Origin: Trichoplusia ni
Lineage: Eukaryota; Arthropoda; Insecta; Lepidoptera; Noctuidae
Direction of reading: 5' to 3'
NCBI RefSeq assembly: GCF_003590095.1
Contig: NC_039481.1
Coordinates: forward strand, 4,216,001-4,280,000
DNA length: 64,000 nt
Shown here: positions 37,801-47,452 of the stretch, one piece after another
Position numbering within the stretch: position 1 is the first letter of the stretch
Layout of the letters: each line of letters opens with the position of its first letter
Position numbers and translations under genes: made by a program
The notes under the pieces: model-generated
The model's database searches: none
What the model saw: the letters and a program-made list of their open reading frames with translations, nothing else
What the model was told of the DNA's origin: nothing

Positions 37801-40800
37801 CTATGTCTTAGTTTAAATATGATATATGATGTCCACCATATTCAAAAGCATGCGCTTTTTGCATTAGCTAATATAAGTATATAGTTTTCTCGCAAAATTG
37901 TATTAAAGCCGGTTAGACCAAAAATTTGTACAAAACAAACTCCACAACCCATTAGGATATTGTTTTTCTCCGCAACTGAGGAGTTATTTGGTATACCTCG
38001 CAGTTTATGGACCAATAACGTGATTACTTTTCACTCATATGTATAATAGCTATACATATATGTATTTATTTAATGTTGGTACCAAGATTGACATAAGTAC
38101 GTACTACGTAGTAAGCGATCTCAATTAGACGTTGGAGAACTTTACTCGCTGTTCCCTTTTTTTCTATGGATGAACTGTAACATATATATATTTTTTTATG
38201 AACTTTTGAGTTGAAGCCCTGCTTTCGATTCATATATCTTTGGACGAAGCTTAGTATATCTATAGTACCAAAGTATTTTACACGGTGTAAATTTTATAAA
38301 AATGTAACAGGGAAGTGGTTGAACTAACACGAAAATGTAATTAATGGTACATTTTGTGTTATTTATTAATTTTGTTGACTTACCACAAACCGCAACGTTA
38401 ACTCGTTCTTGTCGCACTTTTATCTTAGGCTGTTCATCTAACTTCATAATTCTTTTTATAAGCACATTTGTCTTAATTTACAATGCAATAAAAATGTCCA
38501 ACAAAACTGATACTTTTGTGATTTGCATTCACTCGACAACTTTTCCCTCATCTGAATACAACGGAAATACCCAGTACATTCCTTTGCGATTACCAACTAT
38601 AGGTACACAATTTTGTGAATGCCAAGTCTTGCATAAAAAAGTTTCTTTTTACTACATCAAGAATTATTTTTTAAATTGTTTTTTTTTCTTTGTTTCAGAT
38701 GAAAGCCACTATTACTTTTCACCTGTAGAAAAAAGTTTTGCTCAAGTTCAACCGCCTTTATTTCCAAATACTCGACCATCTTCATTCTTTGAACATGGTG
38801 ATAACTACAGAGTTGCACCAACAGCACAGCAGCCACTCTACAATGATGGCCAAACTAGATTTCCTAGTCCTAACTACAATCAAAATCCATCACCTTTTCA
38901 ATTGCCGACTGGAAGAAGTCAGGCTGGAACACAGTATTATGTAAATCAACCCGAATTTCCTGCACAACGACAGAGGTTCAGGCCTGCATTACCTTACAAC
39001 TTCCAATTACATCCAGCGTCTACCAAAAGGCCTGACGTGTCACAAATACACTCCGTTGCCTATCAAAATGATCCCTCGAAACCAGAAACGTTTTTAGGAC
39101 AAATCACTTTAAACAACCCGGATATCGACTATTTACAAAACAACAGATTTAAAAATATACCATTCGATGGCAACAGCCTAAAAAGCAATGGACAAACTGG
39201 CCACATTGCTCATGACGAAGATATCGAAAACGACAATCAAGATTTATTTGATCACCATAGAGTGACTACTTATAATCCCCATAAGCTCGCTGCCAAACAA
39301 AGACTGAATGCTAAACCTAATACACCAAGATTCTCACAACTAGAAATACCATCAGTAAACCAAAACACAAATTCGCCAAACAAAGCATTTAATAGAAACA
39401 ATAACTTTAATGCACCCAAACCAGATAATGTATATCAAAGTTCTTCCACCGAGTATAAAGGACTCTTAGATATAGAACCCTTACTTGAAGATGACATTAG
39501 CGACTTAAGTTCATTTAGAGAGCTTATGAAAAATACCCAAGGATCGTTTGACGTACAAGTTATTAAATCTAATACAACTGTACCTGAAACAACTGCGGAC
39601 AGCAAACCTGACGCCAGTTCCATGAATGCTGACAATTATCCCAGCAAGCAAATAAAGACTTTGAAACCGACAACAACAACGACAACTACCACTACTACAA
39701 CGACAACAGAATCAAATGAACATGCAGAGGAAGATCATGAAAAAGATAGCTCTGATGATGAGGGTGAATATGTTGAATATTATGACGACGCAGAAAGCTC
39801 TGAAGTCCCTCATACTACTCACAGCACACCGCATCAAACAGAACATGTTACAGATATTTATGACGATGATTACGACACAACCGAAGAACCTATTAAATCT
39901 ACCGAAGAAGCCAAAACAAATACTACGGAATCCTTTGATGTACTTGTCATGAAACCCGAAAAGACTATGGTAAAAGATGACAACTTTAAACACTTCGTCG
40001 ATACAACTGTAATAGATCAAACCGATAATAAAGAAAGCGAAGAAAAAGACATACAAGTGAATAGAAATAATTCACAAACTTCAGATGAAGATGTCACTTC
40101 TATAGAAACGCCTTCAATATTGGGACAAGAAGTTGTATCGGTTGTTACGACAAAAAGTGTTGTCAATGGAACCATATCTATTCCTGACGTAACATTCGCC
40201 CCAAGCACTACTAAACTTAGCGCATCTTCCGAAAGCTCTTCAACTGCAAGTAACCAAGCAAATGACGCTTCTGTACCAGTAACCACTGAGAATTGGATAG
40301 TCGTTGCTTCAGTACAAACAAGTAGAAGCGTTTCGGGGGCACGATTCTTACCTTTCCCCACAGTTGAACAAGAAGAAAAGAAACAAGTTCTAGCCGATGA
40401 AAGCGAAGAGGATGAAGATGACGAAGATGGTGAATCTGTCACAAAAGACCCAAGGCTGGAGACGAATGGTCTAATAAATACTCCGTCGTCGACAGAAAAT
40501 ATTAACGATAAATTAGATAGTATTCAATCAGAGTTGTCAAGTGCAGTTTTGTCAGGTTCTTTAGATAACGAAAATAAAAATATTGAACTGATCACTGAAT
40601 CTACTACAGAACAAACCACAACAACCACAACAACGACAACGACAACTACTACCACAACCCCGGCTTCTTTGAATGTATTTACTTTGAAGAGCACTCTATT
40701 ACCTAGCGCAACAGAAAAATCAGCACCAGAACCATTACCCGTACAAATCAAAAAGTTTGCACATCGAGTAACAACATCAACAACACCGAAACCTAAAAAG

Positions 40801-43745
40801 AAGCCATCTTTAGTAACCGTTATGGACGATATAGCAGGACTATTACCAGCAGGTTATAAATCGAGGCTGTCTTACAAGGACAAACGTACAAGTACAACGA
40901 CCACTACCACTACAACAACGCCTAGTGTGCCAACTATTCCCAGTGAAATTCCTGTTATTAACGGAACACAGGGTCGATCATCTGGTATAAGTGCCAAAAA
41001 CAAAGTAATCGTATTAGATTACAAATCCTTACTTCCAAAAGAATATAAGCCAAAGGAGAACAAACCTCAAGAGGATCTTGTTAAGAAATTACAAAAGGAT
41101 GACCTAAGTAAACTGTTACCAGCCAATTATAAGCCGCCGACTACGGAATCTTCGGAAGCAAAACCTGACATAATTGATAAAATTGAAAAAGTTGATATTT
41201 CTGCATTCTTACCCAAAGACTTCAAAAAGAATGCTACAACTACAGCAAAACCAAAAACTGAGTTCAAACTTCCAGCTAACGCTGTACCAATTGATGTTAC
41301 GGCTTTATTACCTCCTGGTTTTAAACTTAATGCGACGGAGAAAGAAACGCCTGATACTCCAATAGTTCCGATAAAAGTTGCTGATATTTCTAGCTTATTA
41401 CCACCTGGATTTAAATTGAACGCTACTGAAAGTGAAGAAGCTCCACCTGTGAGTACAACAAAAGCTCCCGGATTGATCAAATTAGTGTTCCCTTCAAGAC
41501 CCGGTGGCAAGGTGAACCGAAAAACTACCACACCCAAACCGTTAGGTCCAGTTCCAGTCACACCAAAAATACAAAAGGGCTGGCCCACGAGGTATTTATT
41601 AGGGGAATACAGTATTTATATAGTAGTATAGTTACATCCTTGTCATGAAAATAACATTTCATTTGATTATTTTAGGGCATCAACTGAATTTACTGGATGG
41701 CCGTCACCTTCTACGACACCGTTCTCGATAGAAAAACTCTTGGAAGCTCAAAGGAATGCTACCGCCACGAGTCCTTTACCAGATTATCTAACCGAGGCTA
41801 CCACACGCCGCACTACGACCACGACCACAACGACACCCGTTCCTCCTCCATCGACCACTCCCGGTCTTTGCCGGAAAGAGTGTGATATTGCTGCAACTAT
41901 AAAGATTGTCTCAGGTAATAATTTAAATCAGCCCAAACTAAATGCTAAAATTAATTTTTCAATGCGTTTAAAAATGACACTGTCATATACTTGCCCAATT
42001 TACAGGAGTCACATGGATACCAGAATTATTAGACCATAACACAGAAGAATGGCAACGACTCGCCAAAGATGTTAAAGAAGAGGTTTGTTACACTTTTCTG
42101 TATTACTTTGGAACTGTTTGAAAGTATGATGATATGTGTACTATTTAATAAACTCCATTAAATTTTCAGTTGAATTCCGTCTATTCGAAATCGGACTACC
42201 TGCGCAAATGGTACAAGGGTATAAGAATCGACGGTTTCAGTCAAGGCTCTGTTCTTGTCGACTACTTTATTGAACTTAAGGAGGTAGAAGAAAGAGTGGA
42301 TACATTGGACTTGAAAAAGATGTTCCACAAATCTTTGCACGATGCCAAACCTGGTTCAGTAATCATGACAGTAACAGAGGAACCGAAAGATGATGAGTTT
42401 GATCCTGATGTTATGGTGGGTGACCAACCGGATGAAGAAAGAATGAGAAAAAGTAACGAGAAGATGACAAAGACTATTGACAAATCTGCAGGCAAATTGG
42501 AAATAGGAAAATTTGTCATGGATCCTGCGTACACTGAATTTATAGGTAATATTTTGTGAAGCTTTCTTAAGAGTTATTTTGTTCTTGGATTGCAATTTTA
42601 ACATTACTTTATTGTGCAGTTTTGCCGAAACGCGCGGCACCAACTCCTGTAGAACCTGATGAAGAATCGTTCCTACCTCAATGGGGCATCGCAGTCATTG
42701 TTATTGCATTGGCCTCTCTTCTGTTTGTCGTCATATTTGGAGTTACAGTAGTAAGTACACTTGAGATAAATTATTAACATCCGTTATGTGAGATGTCATT
42801 GGGTAGTAACACTGATTTACTATTTTACAGTTGGTTAATCGTCAGAAGAGTGCCAAAGCAAAACAGCCGATACCTCTGAGTGAAGAAATGCTTCGGGATT
42901 TGGACAAGAGTCATATGGGTGGCTTTGATGATGTTCATCAACTTAAAGAACGGGAACTGCCGTATCTTCCATCAGGAAAGGTAAATAATTACTTTCATTT
43001 ACAAGTATTATTCTGATGTCATAATTTTGTGTTCTTATTTTTCATCTTTTTTTTTGTTTACACAGAGAATGTCAACTGCGTTCATAGAGCAACTTGCTTA
43101 CCCGAACCCGGGTGACTCGTGGCGGTCGGAGTGGACCCCACAGCTCCAGAAATACATGCAGCATTACACGCCTGACTCTGGCCGAGGGTCGCAGATCTAC
43201 GGGCCAGCTGGAAATGCATATGGGTCTGATATTTATCCATGAAATGTAGCATGTGTACTTAAAACTTGTACGATACTTTTTATACTTCCACCTTCTGCTT
43301 TCGAAAGTCCACTGCAGATATTAATACAAAATGAAGGAAAATAAATGTATATTACAAAAGTTTTAGCAGTCCTGCTAAGCAAAACGAGTAATGTTTTAGA
43401 AACTTTAAACATGAGAGCGGGAATAGTTTCCGTATCGTTAAATTTTGTACGAAATTTGCCGGCGAGAGCCTGCAACTCCACCACTAACTTATCCCGCGGG
43501 GCTCGAACGACGGAACCTCGTCTTACACGATTCATGGAAACGGCCATGCGGCATGGGAAAGTTTTTCCGCACACGGACAAATTGCGTATGTTAATAGGTT
43601 TGTGTTGGCCCACAGATACGGCGGCGGCGGCGGCTCGCAGCTGTACGGGCAGACGGGCGGCGGCTCCCAGGTCTACGGCTACACGGGCGAGTACCCGCGC
43701 TCGCACTACTCCCGGCGCCGCTCCGACTATGACAGCAACTTCTAG
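25772..43745 (+). CDS. SEA-domain, mucin-like single-pass membrane protein (whole gene, spliced)
   Basis: The coding exons are 25772-25847, 38699-41591, 41676-41914, 42006-42082, 42170-42545, 42620-42750, 42831-42980, 43066-43223 and 43616-43745. All introns are GT-AG and every junction keeps frame, giving about 1,409 aa. Domains in order: signal peptide (1-25); Q/P/N-rich region; Thr runs (350-362, 665-679, 758-766 and in exon 3) mixed with acidic stretches; six LLPxxxK-type motifs (about 740, 803, 831, 862, 895, 925); Cys pair LCRKEC; SEA domain (about 1075-1190) with GSVLV at 1121-1125; membrane helix about 1242-1266; cytoplasmic tail with GSQxYG repeats. From family knowledge, SEA domains sit next to the membrane in heavily glycosylated proteins and often self-cleave at G|S. 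A role at an apical or cuticle-facing epithelial surface is inference. I do not recognise an orthologue name. Confidence 0.88.
26411..26440. repeat. GC-rich 11-bp hairpin in intron 1
   Basis: GTGCAGTGTCC at 26411-26421 pairs perfectly with GGACACTGCAC at 26430-26440 across an 8-base loop. It lies in a local GC-rich patch (26400-26480) that contrasts with the AT-rich intron. The stem is short for a microRNA precursor unless flanking pairing extends it. Confidence 0.6.
33818..34068. repeat. Long foldback: 89-bp nearly perfect inverted repeat
   Basis: Arm 33818-33906 is the reverse complement of 33980-34068 with one mismatch in 89 positions (A in the left arm against the G expected, near the AGTATAATTGC/AGTGTAATTGC segment). 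Inside is a second perfect 16-bp stem (33943-33958 with 33963-33978) and a 4-base loop. A 36-base stretch at 33907-33942 is unpaired on the left side only. The whole folds into one long hairpin. It lies in intron 1 of the SEA-domain gene, so it would be transcribed with the pre-mRNA. It could be a foldback or MITE transposon, or a hairpin RNA source. No clear target-site duplication is visible. Confidence 0.9.
38699..41591 (+). CDS. Exon 2: mucin-like ectodomain with Thr runs and LLP repeats
   Basis: This 2,893-base exon encodes residues 26-989 plus two bases of Arg990. It begins DESHYYFSPVEKSF and is first Q/P/N-rich. Two related motifs, SFDVQVIKS (about 308) and SFDVLVMKP (about 437), flank acidic D/E-rich stretches. 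A segment around Trp558 (WIVVASVQTSRSVSGARF) looks unusually hydrophobic and ordered for such a protein. Thr runs of 13, 15 and 9 residues use mixed ACA/ACG/ACT/ACC codons. Six LLPxxxK-type motifs follow, the last five about 28-33 residues apart, two of them carrying N-glycosylation sequons (LNAT). The open frame reaches back to 38344, but the phase-matched acceptor and signal peptide exon favour a start of the exon at 38699. Confidence 0.92.
41676..41914 (+). CDS. Exon 3: Thr/Pro-rich linker and Cys pair
   Basis: The acceptor TTTTAG precedes 41676 and the donor GTAATA follows 41914. The reading completes Arg990 and continues ASTEFTGWPSPSTTPFSIEK, then a Thr run of eight before a Pro-rich stretch and GLCRKECDIAATIKIVS. 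The two Cys residues four positions apart could form a disulfide close to the SEA domain. The exon ends with one base of Gly1070. Confidence 0.88.
42006..42082 (+). CDS. Exon 4: start of the SEA domain
   Basis: The acceptor AATTTACAG precedes 42006 and the donor GTTTGT follows 42082. The 26 codons read GVTWIPELLDHNTEEWQRLA and then KDVKEE, typical of the amphipathic first helix of a SEA domain. It ends exactly on a codon boundary. Confidence 0.85.
42170..42545 (+). CDS. Exon 5: core of the SEA domain
   Basis: The acceptor AAATTTTCAG precedes 42170. It encodes LNSVYSKSDYLRKWYKGIRI, then the hallmark GFSQGSVLVDYFIELKE, a good match to the SEA consensus around the autoproteolysis site (G1121|S1122). 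This is followed by LDLKKMFHKSLHDAK and an acidic juxtamembrane segment ending GKFVMDPAYTEFI. It ends with one base of Val1221. Cleavage cannot be confirmed from sequence, but the Gly-Ser pair required in self-cleaving members is present. Confidence 0.9.
42620..42750 (+). CDS. Exon 6: transmembrane helix
   Basis: The acceptor ATTGTGCAG precedes 42620 and the donor GTAAGT follows 42750. After a Pro/Glu-rich stalk (VLPKRAAPTPVEPDEESF) it encodes the hydrophobic span beginning WGIAVIVIALASLLFVVIFG, a single membrane helix at about residues 1242-1266. It is followed at once by the stop-transfer residues NRQKSAKAK in the next exon, which fixes a type I topology. Confidence 0.9.
42831..42980 (+). 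CDS. Exon 7: membrane-proximal cytoplasmic tail
   Basis: This 150-base exon is in phase 0 at both ends, with acceptor TATTTTACAG and donor GTAAAT. It encodes LVNRQKSAKAKQPIPLSEEM, then LRDLDKSHMGGFDDVHQLKE and RELPYLPSGK. The basic cluster after the membrane helix supports a cytoplasmic location. Confidence 0.88.
43066..43223 (+). CDS. Exon 8: cytoplasmic tail (spliced form); reads on to a stop at 43240 if unspliced
   Basis: The acceptor TTGTTTACACAG precedes 43066. It encodes RMSTAFIEQLAYPNPGDSWR, then SEWTPQLQKYMQHYTPDS and GRGSQIYGPAGNAYG. Two ends are possible. The frame continues SDIYP to a TGA at 43240-43242, giving a 1,372-aa protein. Alternatively a weaker donor (GG|GTCTGA) at 43224 joins phase-perfectly to 43616. 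The spliced choice is favoured because the downstream exon continues the GSQxYG pattern. Confidence 0.8.
43616..43745 (+). CDS. Exon 9: terminal exon, Gly/Tyr-rich and basic C-terminus
   Basis: The acceptor TGTTGGCCCACAG ends at 43615. With the two bases GG from exon 8 the frame reads G-YGGGGGSQLYGQTGGGSQ, then VYGYTGEYPRSHYSRRR and SDYDSNF before TAG at 43743-43745. GSQLYG and GSQVYG copy the GSQIYG of exon 8, strong internal evidence that this is the true end of the protein. The exon is strikingly GC-rich next to its neighbours, because of Gly (GGC) and Arg (CGC) codons. Confidence 0.75.
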
Positions 43746-44560
43746 ACCCTTCTAGAACTGTATTCGTCTACTGAGACTTGACACAATCTTGACAATATCT
43801 CCTTTTTAATCTCGAAACCTAATTTATAATACTCGAATAGTCGTTTCATCCCCTCTGTGTAGAATAGTCATTAATTCCAAACATACTGTAACAGGTTGTG
43901 AAATAATTTTATCATTATGAGACCGTACATTATTAGATCGGAATTAGACTCGTGTTTCAGAATTTATACGATACGACTTTACATTTTGCATGATATTTTT
44001 AGCCGCTTTTAGTCCGGCCTATTTAGGACTTAACAGTGCCAACCCAGACAGTTATGTCGCGTTTGATATTTATTTTGTATCAACAATATTCTTTAATTAA
44101 AATAGTTATTAAATGGAAATTATCTGCCAAAATATATACTATTTACGACTGATTGTGAGATGTAAATAAGTAGAATAAGAACTCACCAATATTATAAGTG
44201 GAGACTAATAGGTGAGGCTACGAAGTACTTGTGTAGATATCTCTCCGCATACCTATATTTGCTCAGAACCTGTAGTGGATCGTGCAGTGGCCCGTGTTGG
44301 AGCGTGAAACGCCTCTTTGTGCCAAATGTTTGTACGTCTGTGTGTGCGTGTACATATAAACATATTTCTTTGATATAGACATTAACATTAGTGGGTAGAC
44401 GTCGGACGACCTCGCAGTCTGTTTGGTCCCAGTGCAGGCGGAGGGCGCGTGTGTGCCCGTGCGTTTGTGTGCGTCGCTCCTCGCTGGCGAGTGCTTGTTG
44501 AGAACTATCAGTGGAGTGCTGTGTGAACCCATTTGCGAGAATAAATCATATTTATTCAAT
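43746..44560 (+). other. 3' untranslated region of the SEA-domain gene
   Basis: AT-rich sequence after the TAG with no coding features. It contains a GT-rich stretch at about 44335-44475. The end is placed near the AATAAA at 44540, though earlier sites such as ATTAAA near 44109 could also be used. The frames 44423-44683 + and 44263-44559 - lack any domain and are not called. Confidence 0.5.
44540..44545 (+). terminator. Candidate polyadenylation signal AATAAA
   Basis: A consensus AATAAA about 800 bases after the stop codon, followed by a T-rich stretch (ATTTTTTACTCAGTGTCATG). It is the best candidate for the gene's 3' end, but no transcript confirms it. Confidence 0.45.
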
Positions 44561-45395
44561 CATTTTTTACTCAGTGTCATGTTCATGTATGAAATTCATA
44601 ATCTTAAGAATATAATTGATGATTGTCAATTTTTAATTATTGCGAAAATCGTCATACCGGTTCACAAAGACGTTAAAATGTAATTTAAATATAATTAGCG
44701 ATTAGCTACTTAAAATAAATAACAACATTAATTAGTATGGAAGTTTTAAAAACTCGGATTTACTTATTGTGTCAGAATGATGAATTTCGTCAGAATTCAG
44801 ATATATTATATTAATTGTATTTGTAAATTCCTCGAGTAACGAGCGTCACGGTCATTATGTACCTACCAATTAGACTAAGTATAGTAATTGCATGAATTCG
44901 TGTATATAAAACAATTTTTGTACATGTAGATTTTAATTTAATTATTGATTAGTTAGTGACAAAGTAAACCATTAAGATCCTGAATATAGATAAATATATA
45001 ATGTAAATGGTTGTATTTTTATTTACACCCTTCATACCATTCAACCTTTTTAAAGCATAACTCACAAAACCATCAATATACACGAGTATCTTTCAAATAC
45101 TTTTGTTACATATTTTTTATCCAAAGAGAGTTTGTCATCTCATACACAATTACTCTGTTACATTGTCAATAACTCACCATTTGTCGTTGATACTGCGAGG
45201 CACAATATATTACGAATCAACCCTTTGAATCCCAGAGGGACTTTAGTAATAACGGCAGACGGATTTGAGTACAAACAAACACACAACTAAACATATTACC
45301 TGTGGGAGAAGGTACTGATGATACGTAGCTAAACGGGATCAAGGTAAAAAGAATAATGTATGAAGAATAGTTATTTTACATCTTCTTATTCTTTT

Positions 45396-45597
45396 TTTAT
45401 ATAAAAATGAATCTGTTCATTAGTCTCGCTTAAACTCGAGAACGGCTGAACCGATTTGGCTGACGTAGCTGTCCAGGGAAAGTTTAAATGGTGAGAAAAT
45501 ACGGAAAAATGGCAGCAAAGACAAAAAATAACAAAAACTGTAATAGTACCACGAGAGCGGGTAATACGTGGATGAAACCACGGGAAACAGCTAATAT
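45396..45597 (+). repeat. Lepidoptera-type interspersed repeat
   Basis: It opens TTATATAAAAATGAATCTGT and continues 'tagtctcgcttaaactcgagaacggctgaaccgatttggct', then 'gtccagggaaagtttaaatggtgagaaaatac', ending near 'ggaaacagcta'. I recognise this order of motifs from a repeat present in many lepidopteran genomes. The minus-strand frame 45386-45748 overlapping it is a by-product. Confidence 0.65.
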
Positions 45598-46144
45598 AAA
45601 CTAAAGATACGAATCCTAGAGAATAACATAGTTTTCGCGTCAATTGATTGAAAATACAAATATTTATGGATTCGCATATCTTTAAATTTCTTAACAATTT
45701 TATCTTAGACATTATTCTTAGCAAGAGTTTAGAAGAAAGATATTTCAACCAATCATAAAATCTAAATGCTCAAACATCTTATAAATATCCAACCGGAAAG
45801 CTTACATTATGTAATAAATCTAAAGATAAGTCTAATATTTTACGCATGTGTCGGCGGCTTATGTATTTAAAATTCTATGAATTTTAAAACACACCAATCC
45901 CGTAACCTTCACCCAGTTTTAGTCGACATAATCTTCATTACCGAACGAAGGGTGTATTAGGCCCAGGTAACCGTCTTCCATATATTATAACAAGGGTGCT
46001 GTGTAAACAAACGAATGACGTATTAATTAATATACTAACACAAGTTGTTGCTCTCGTCTTCGTCCGCTTGGATGGCTTTAGCTGAAAAAACATTAGCCTC
46101 CTTTGTCAGATGGATCGAAATCGGATGAAAGTAGACTGTCCATT

Positions 46145-46245
46145 TTTTATCTAGCCCACTATGTCCCACCGCTGGACATAAGGGTCCTACATACTTAATT
46201 TCATCAAAATTAGTCCCGCGTTTTGGCGTGAAGTAGTAAAATCCA
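46145..46245. repeat. Fragments of Lepidoptera-type repeats
   Basis: TAGCCCACTATGTCCCACCGC followed by TGGACATAAGGGTCC resembles a widespread lepidopteran repeat (remembered form: gcccactactgggcacaggcct). Next to it is ACTTAATTTCATCAAAATTA with a downstream 'gtgaagtagtaa', typical of another family's tail. It looks like a mosaic of old fragments. Confidence 0.4.
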
Positions 46246-47374
46246 AAAAGTAAGATTGACCCGTACACGGATAGGTAGTACCTACATTAAATAATGACTA
46301 ACGGCGAAGGGAAAACATCGGGACAAAACCAGGGTTCCAAATGCTGAAATCTGAGATATCCAAACCGCAGTGAACTAGGGTAGTGATCAATGGTCAAATT
46401 TGTATTTTACTGAATGGGTACTTGTCACAATTTTTATTTCCATATAATGAATACTCTGTATTTTTGCATTTAATCGCGCAGGGTTATTTGTTTGTGTGCA
46501 CTGCAAATATTTATTCCCCTTCGGGGAGTTTTGTCACGTGGAATTACTATCTGTAACGCACCAACATATGGGCGCAACGACAAATATTTATCCTGAGATT
46601 TACAGATGTTTTATTAATCAATTTTCAGATTTATTCTTTTTGAATGCGCTGAAAATAATGTGTGCTTTACATTGCCAAAAATATACATGCAGAAAGCATA
46701 AAATATCTGATTTTAAAACCTTTTAAACGTCATCACACAAGTCCTTTACGAATAACTTTACGTCATTCAATCGAACTTGGTTTCCAAAGGCCTCCAAAGG
46801 TACATAAACTTTCTAAATTTATTTGGAACGTTTGATTTTAGATCTCGTCACTTATAAAAGCTTTACTCGGCTCCCAACCCGCATTAATATAAATTCCCCT
46901 TTTCGATTTGTGAAAGGTAGCCCCTCATGTAACGAGGGCCCAGAATTATAAAATACCGATAAAATAAAACTTCCTGCAGGCCAGTGAAATGTGAAGCCCT
47001 TGAGGTATTGGTATACGTTAAGTTTACTCCATACCTTATAAGAGGTACTGACTATATGAAAATGAAATAAAACTACGCAGATAAAAATCTTAAACTGAAA
47101 TATAACATTGTTATTCGTCACATTCATATATTTATTTGCATTCCATATTGTTACTGGCTTAAAGCTAGGTACAATATTATGGTCACCCTGTTAGGGCACA
47201 GCAAAAGAAAAGAATAATTATGATAAACACTTTTGACTGTCAATAGCAACAACTTCTCCTATCGCGGGTTTGCTGTTAGAGATTTCTTGAGAAATAAGCA
47301 GCACCCTTTTATATTTTATTTTGTAATTTGATTTTTTGAAAGTTTTACCTGTTTTGATAGATAGTATCAAGGCT

Positions 47375-47452
47375 GATGAACCTGGTGACAGACGGAACAG
47401 CCTCTGTAATAAAGTTCCGTTTATACCCTTCGGGTACAGAAGTCTAAAACAG
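47375..47452 (+). repeat. Tail fragment of a Lepidoptera-type repeat
   Basis: Contains GGTGACAGACGGAACAG, then 'aataaagttccgtttatacccttcgggtacagaa', the same tail type as 9570-9662 and 23520-23574. Confidence 0.5.

Larger units (their letters stand above)
25848..38698 (+). other. Intron 1 of the SEA-domain gene, about 12.85 kb
   Basis: The donor is GTAAGT at 25848 and the acceptor is TTTGTTTCAG at 38689-38698 after a T-rich tract. Inside I see no convincing exon on either strand. Frames such as 26168-26536 +, 27990-28331 -, 29646-29993 + and 36163-36384 + lack recognisable domains. Structured items are the short GC-rich hairpin at 26411-26440 and the long foldback at 33818-34068. A CRE-type octamer lies at 33182-33189. 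Introns this long near the 5' end often hold enhancers, but none can be identified by eye. Confidence 0.75.

Noticed and set aside
40524..40751. Minus-strand frame with a long Val run
   Set aside because: It is the antisense shadow of the Thr-coding repeat in exon 2. The same applies to the other frames on the minus strand across 39.4-42.6 kb.
43345..43755. 136-codon plus-strand frame
   Set aside because: It starts inside the last intron and reads the terminal exon in the wrong frame, giving Ala/Arg/Thr-rich sequence. The frame joined to exon 8 is the coherent one.
44423..44683. 86-codon frame at the end of the SEA gene
   Set aside because: It lies in the 3' untranslated region, crosses the polyadenylation signal and has no recognisable feature.
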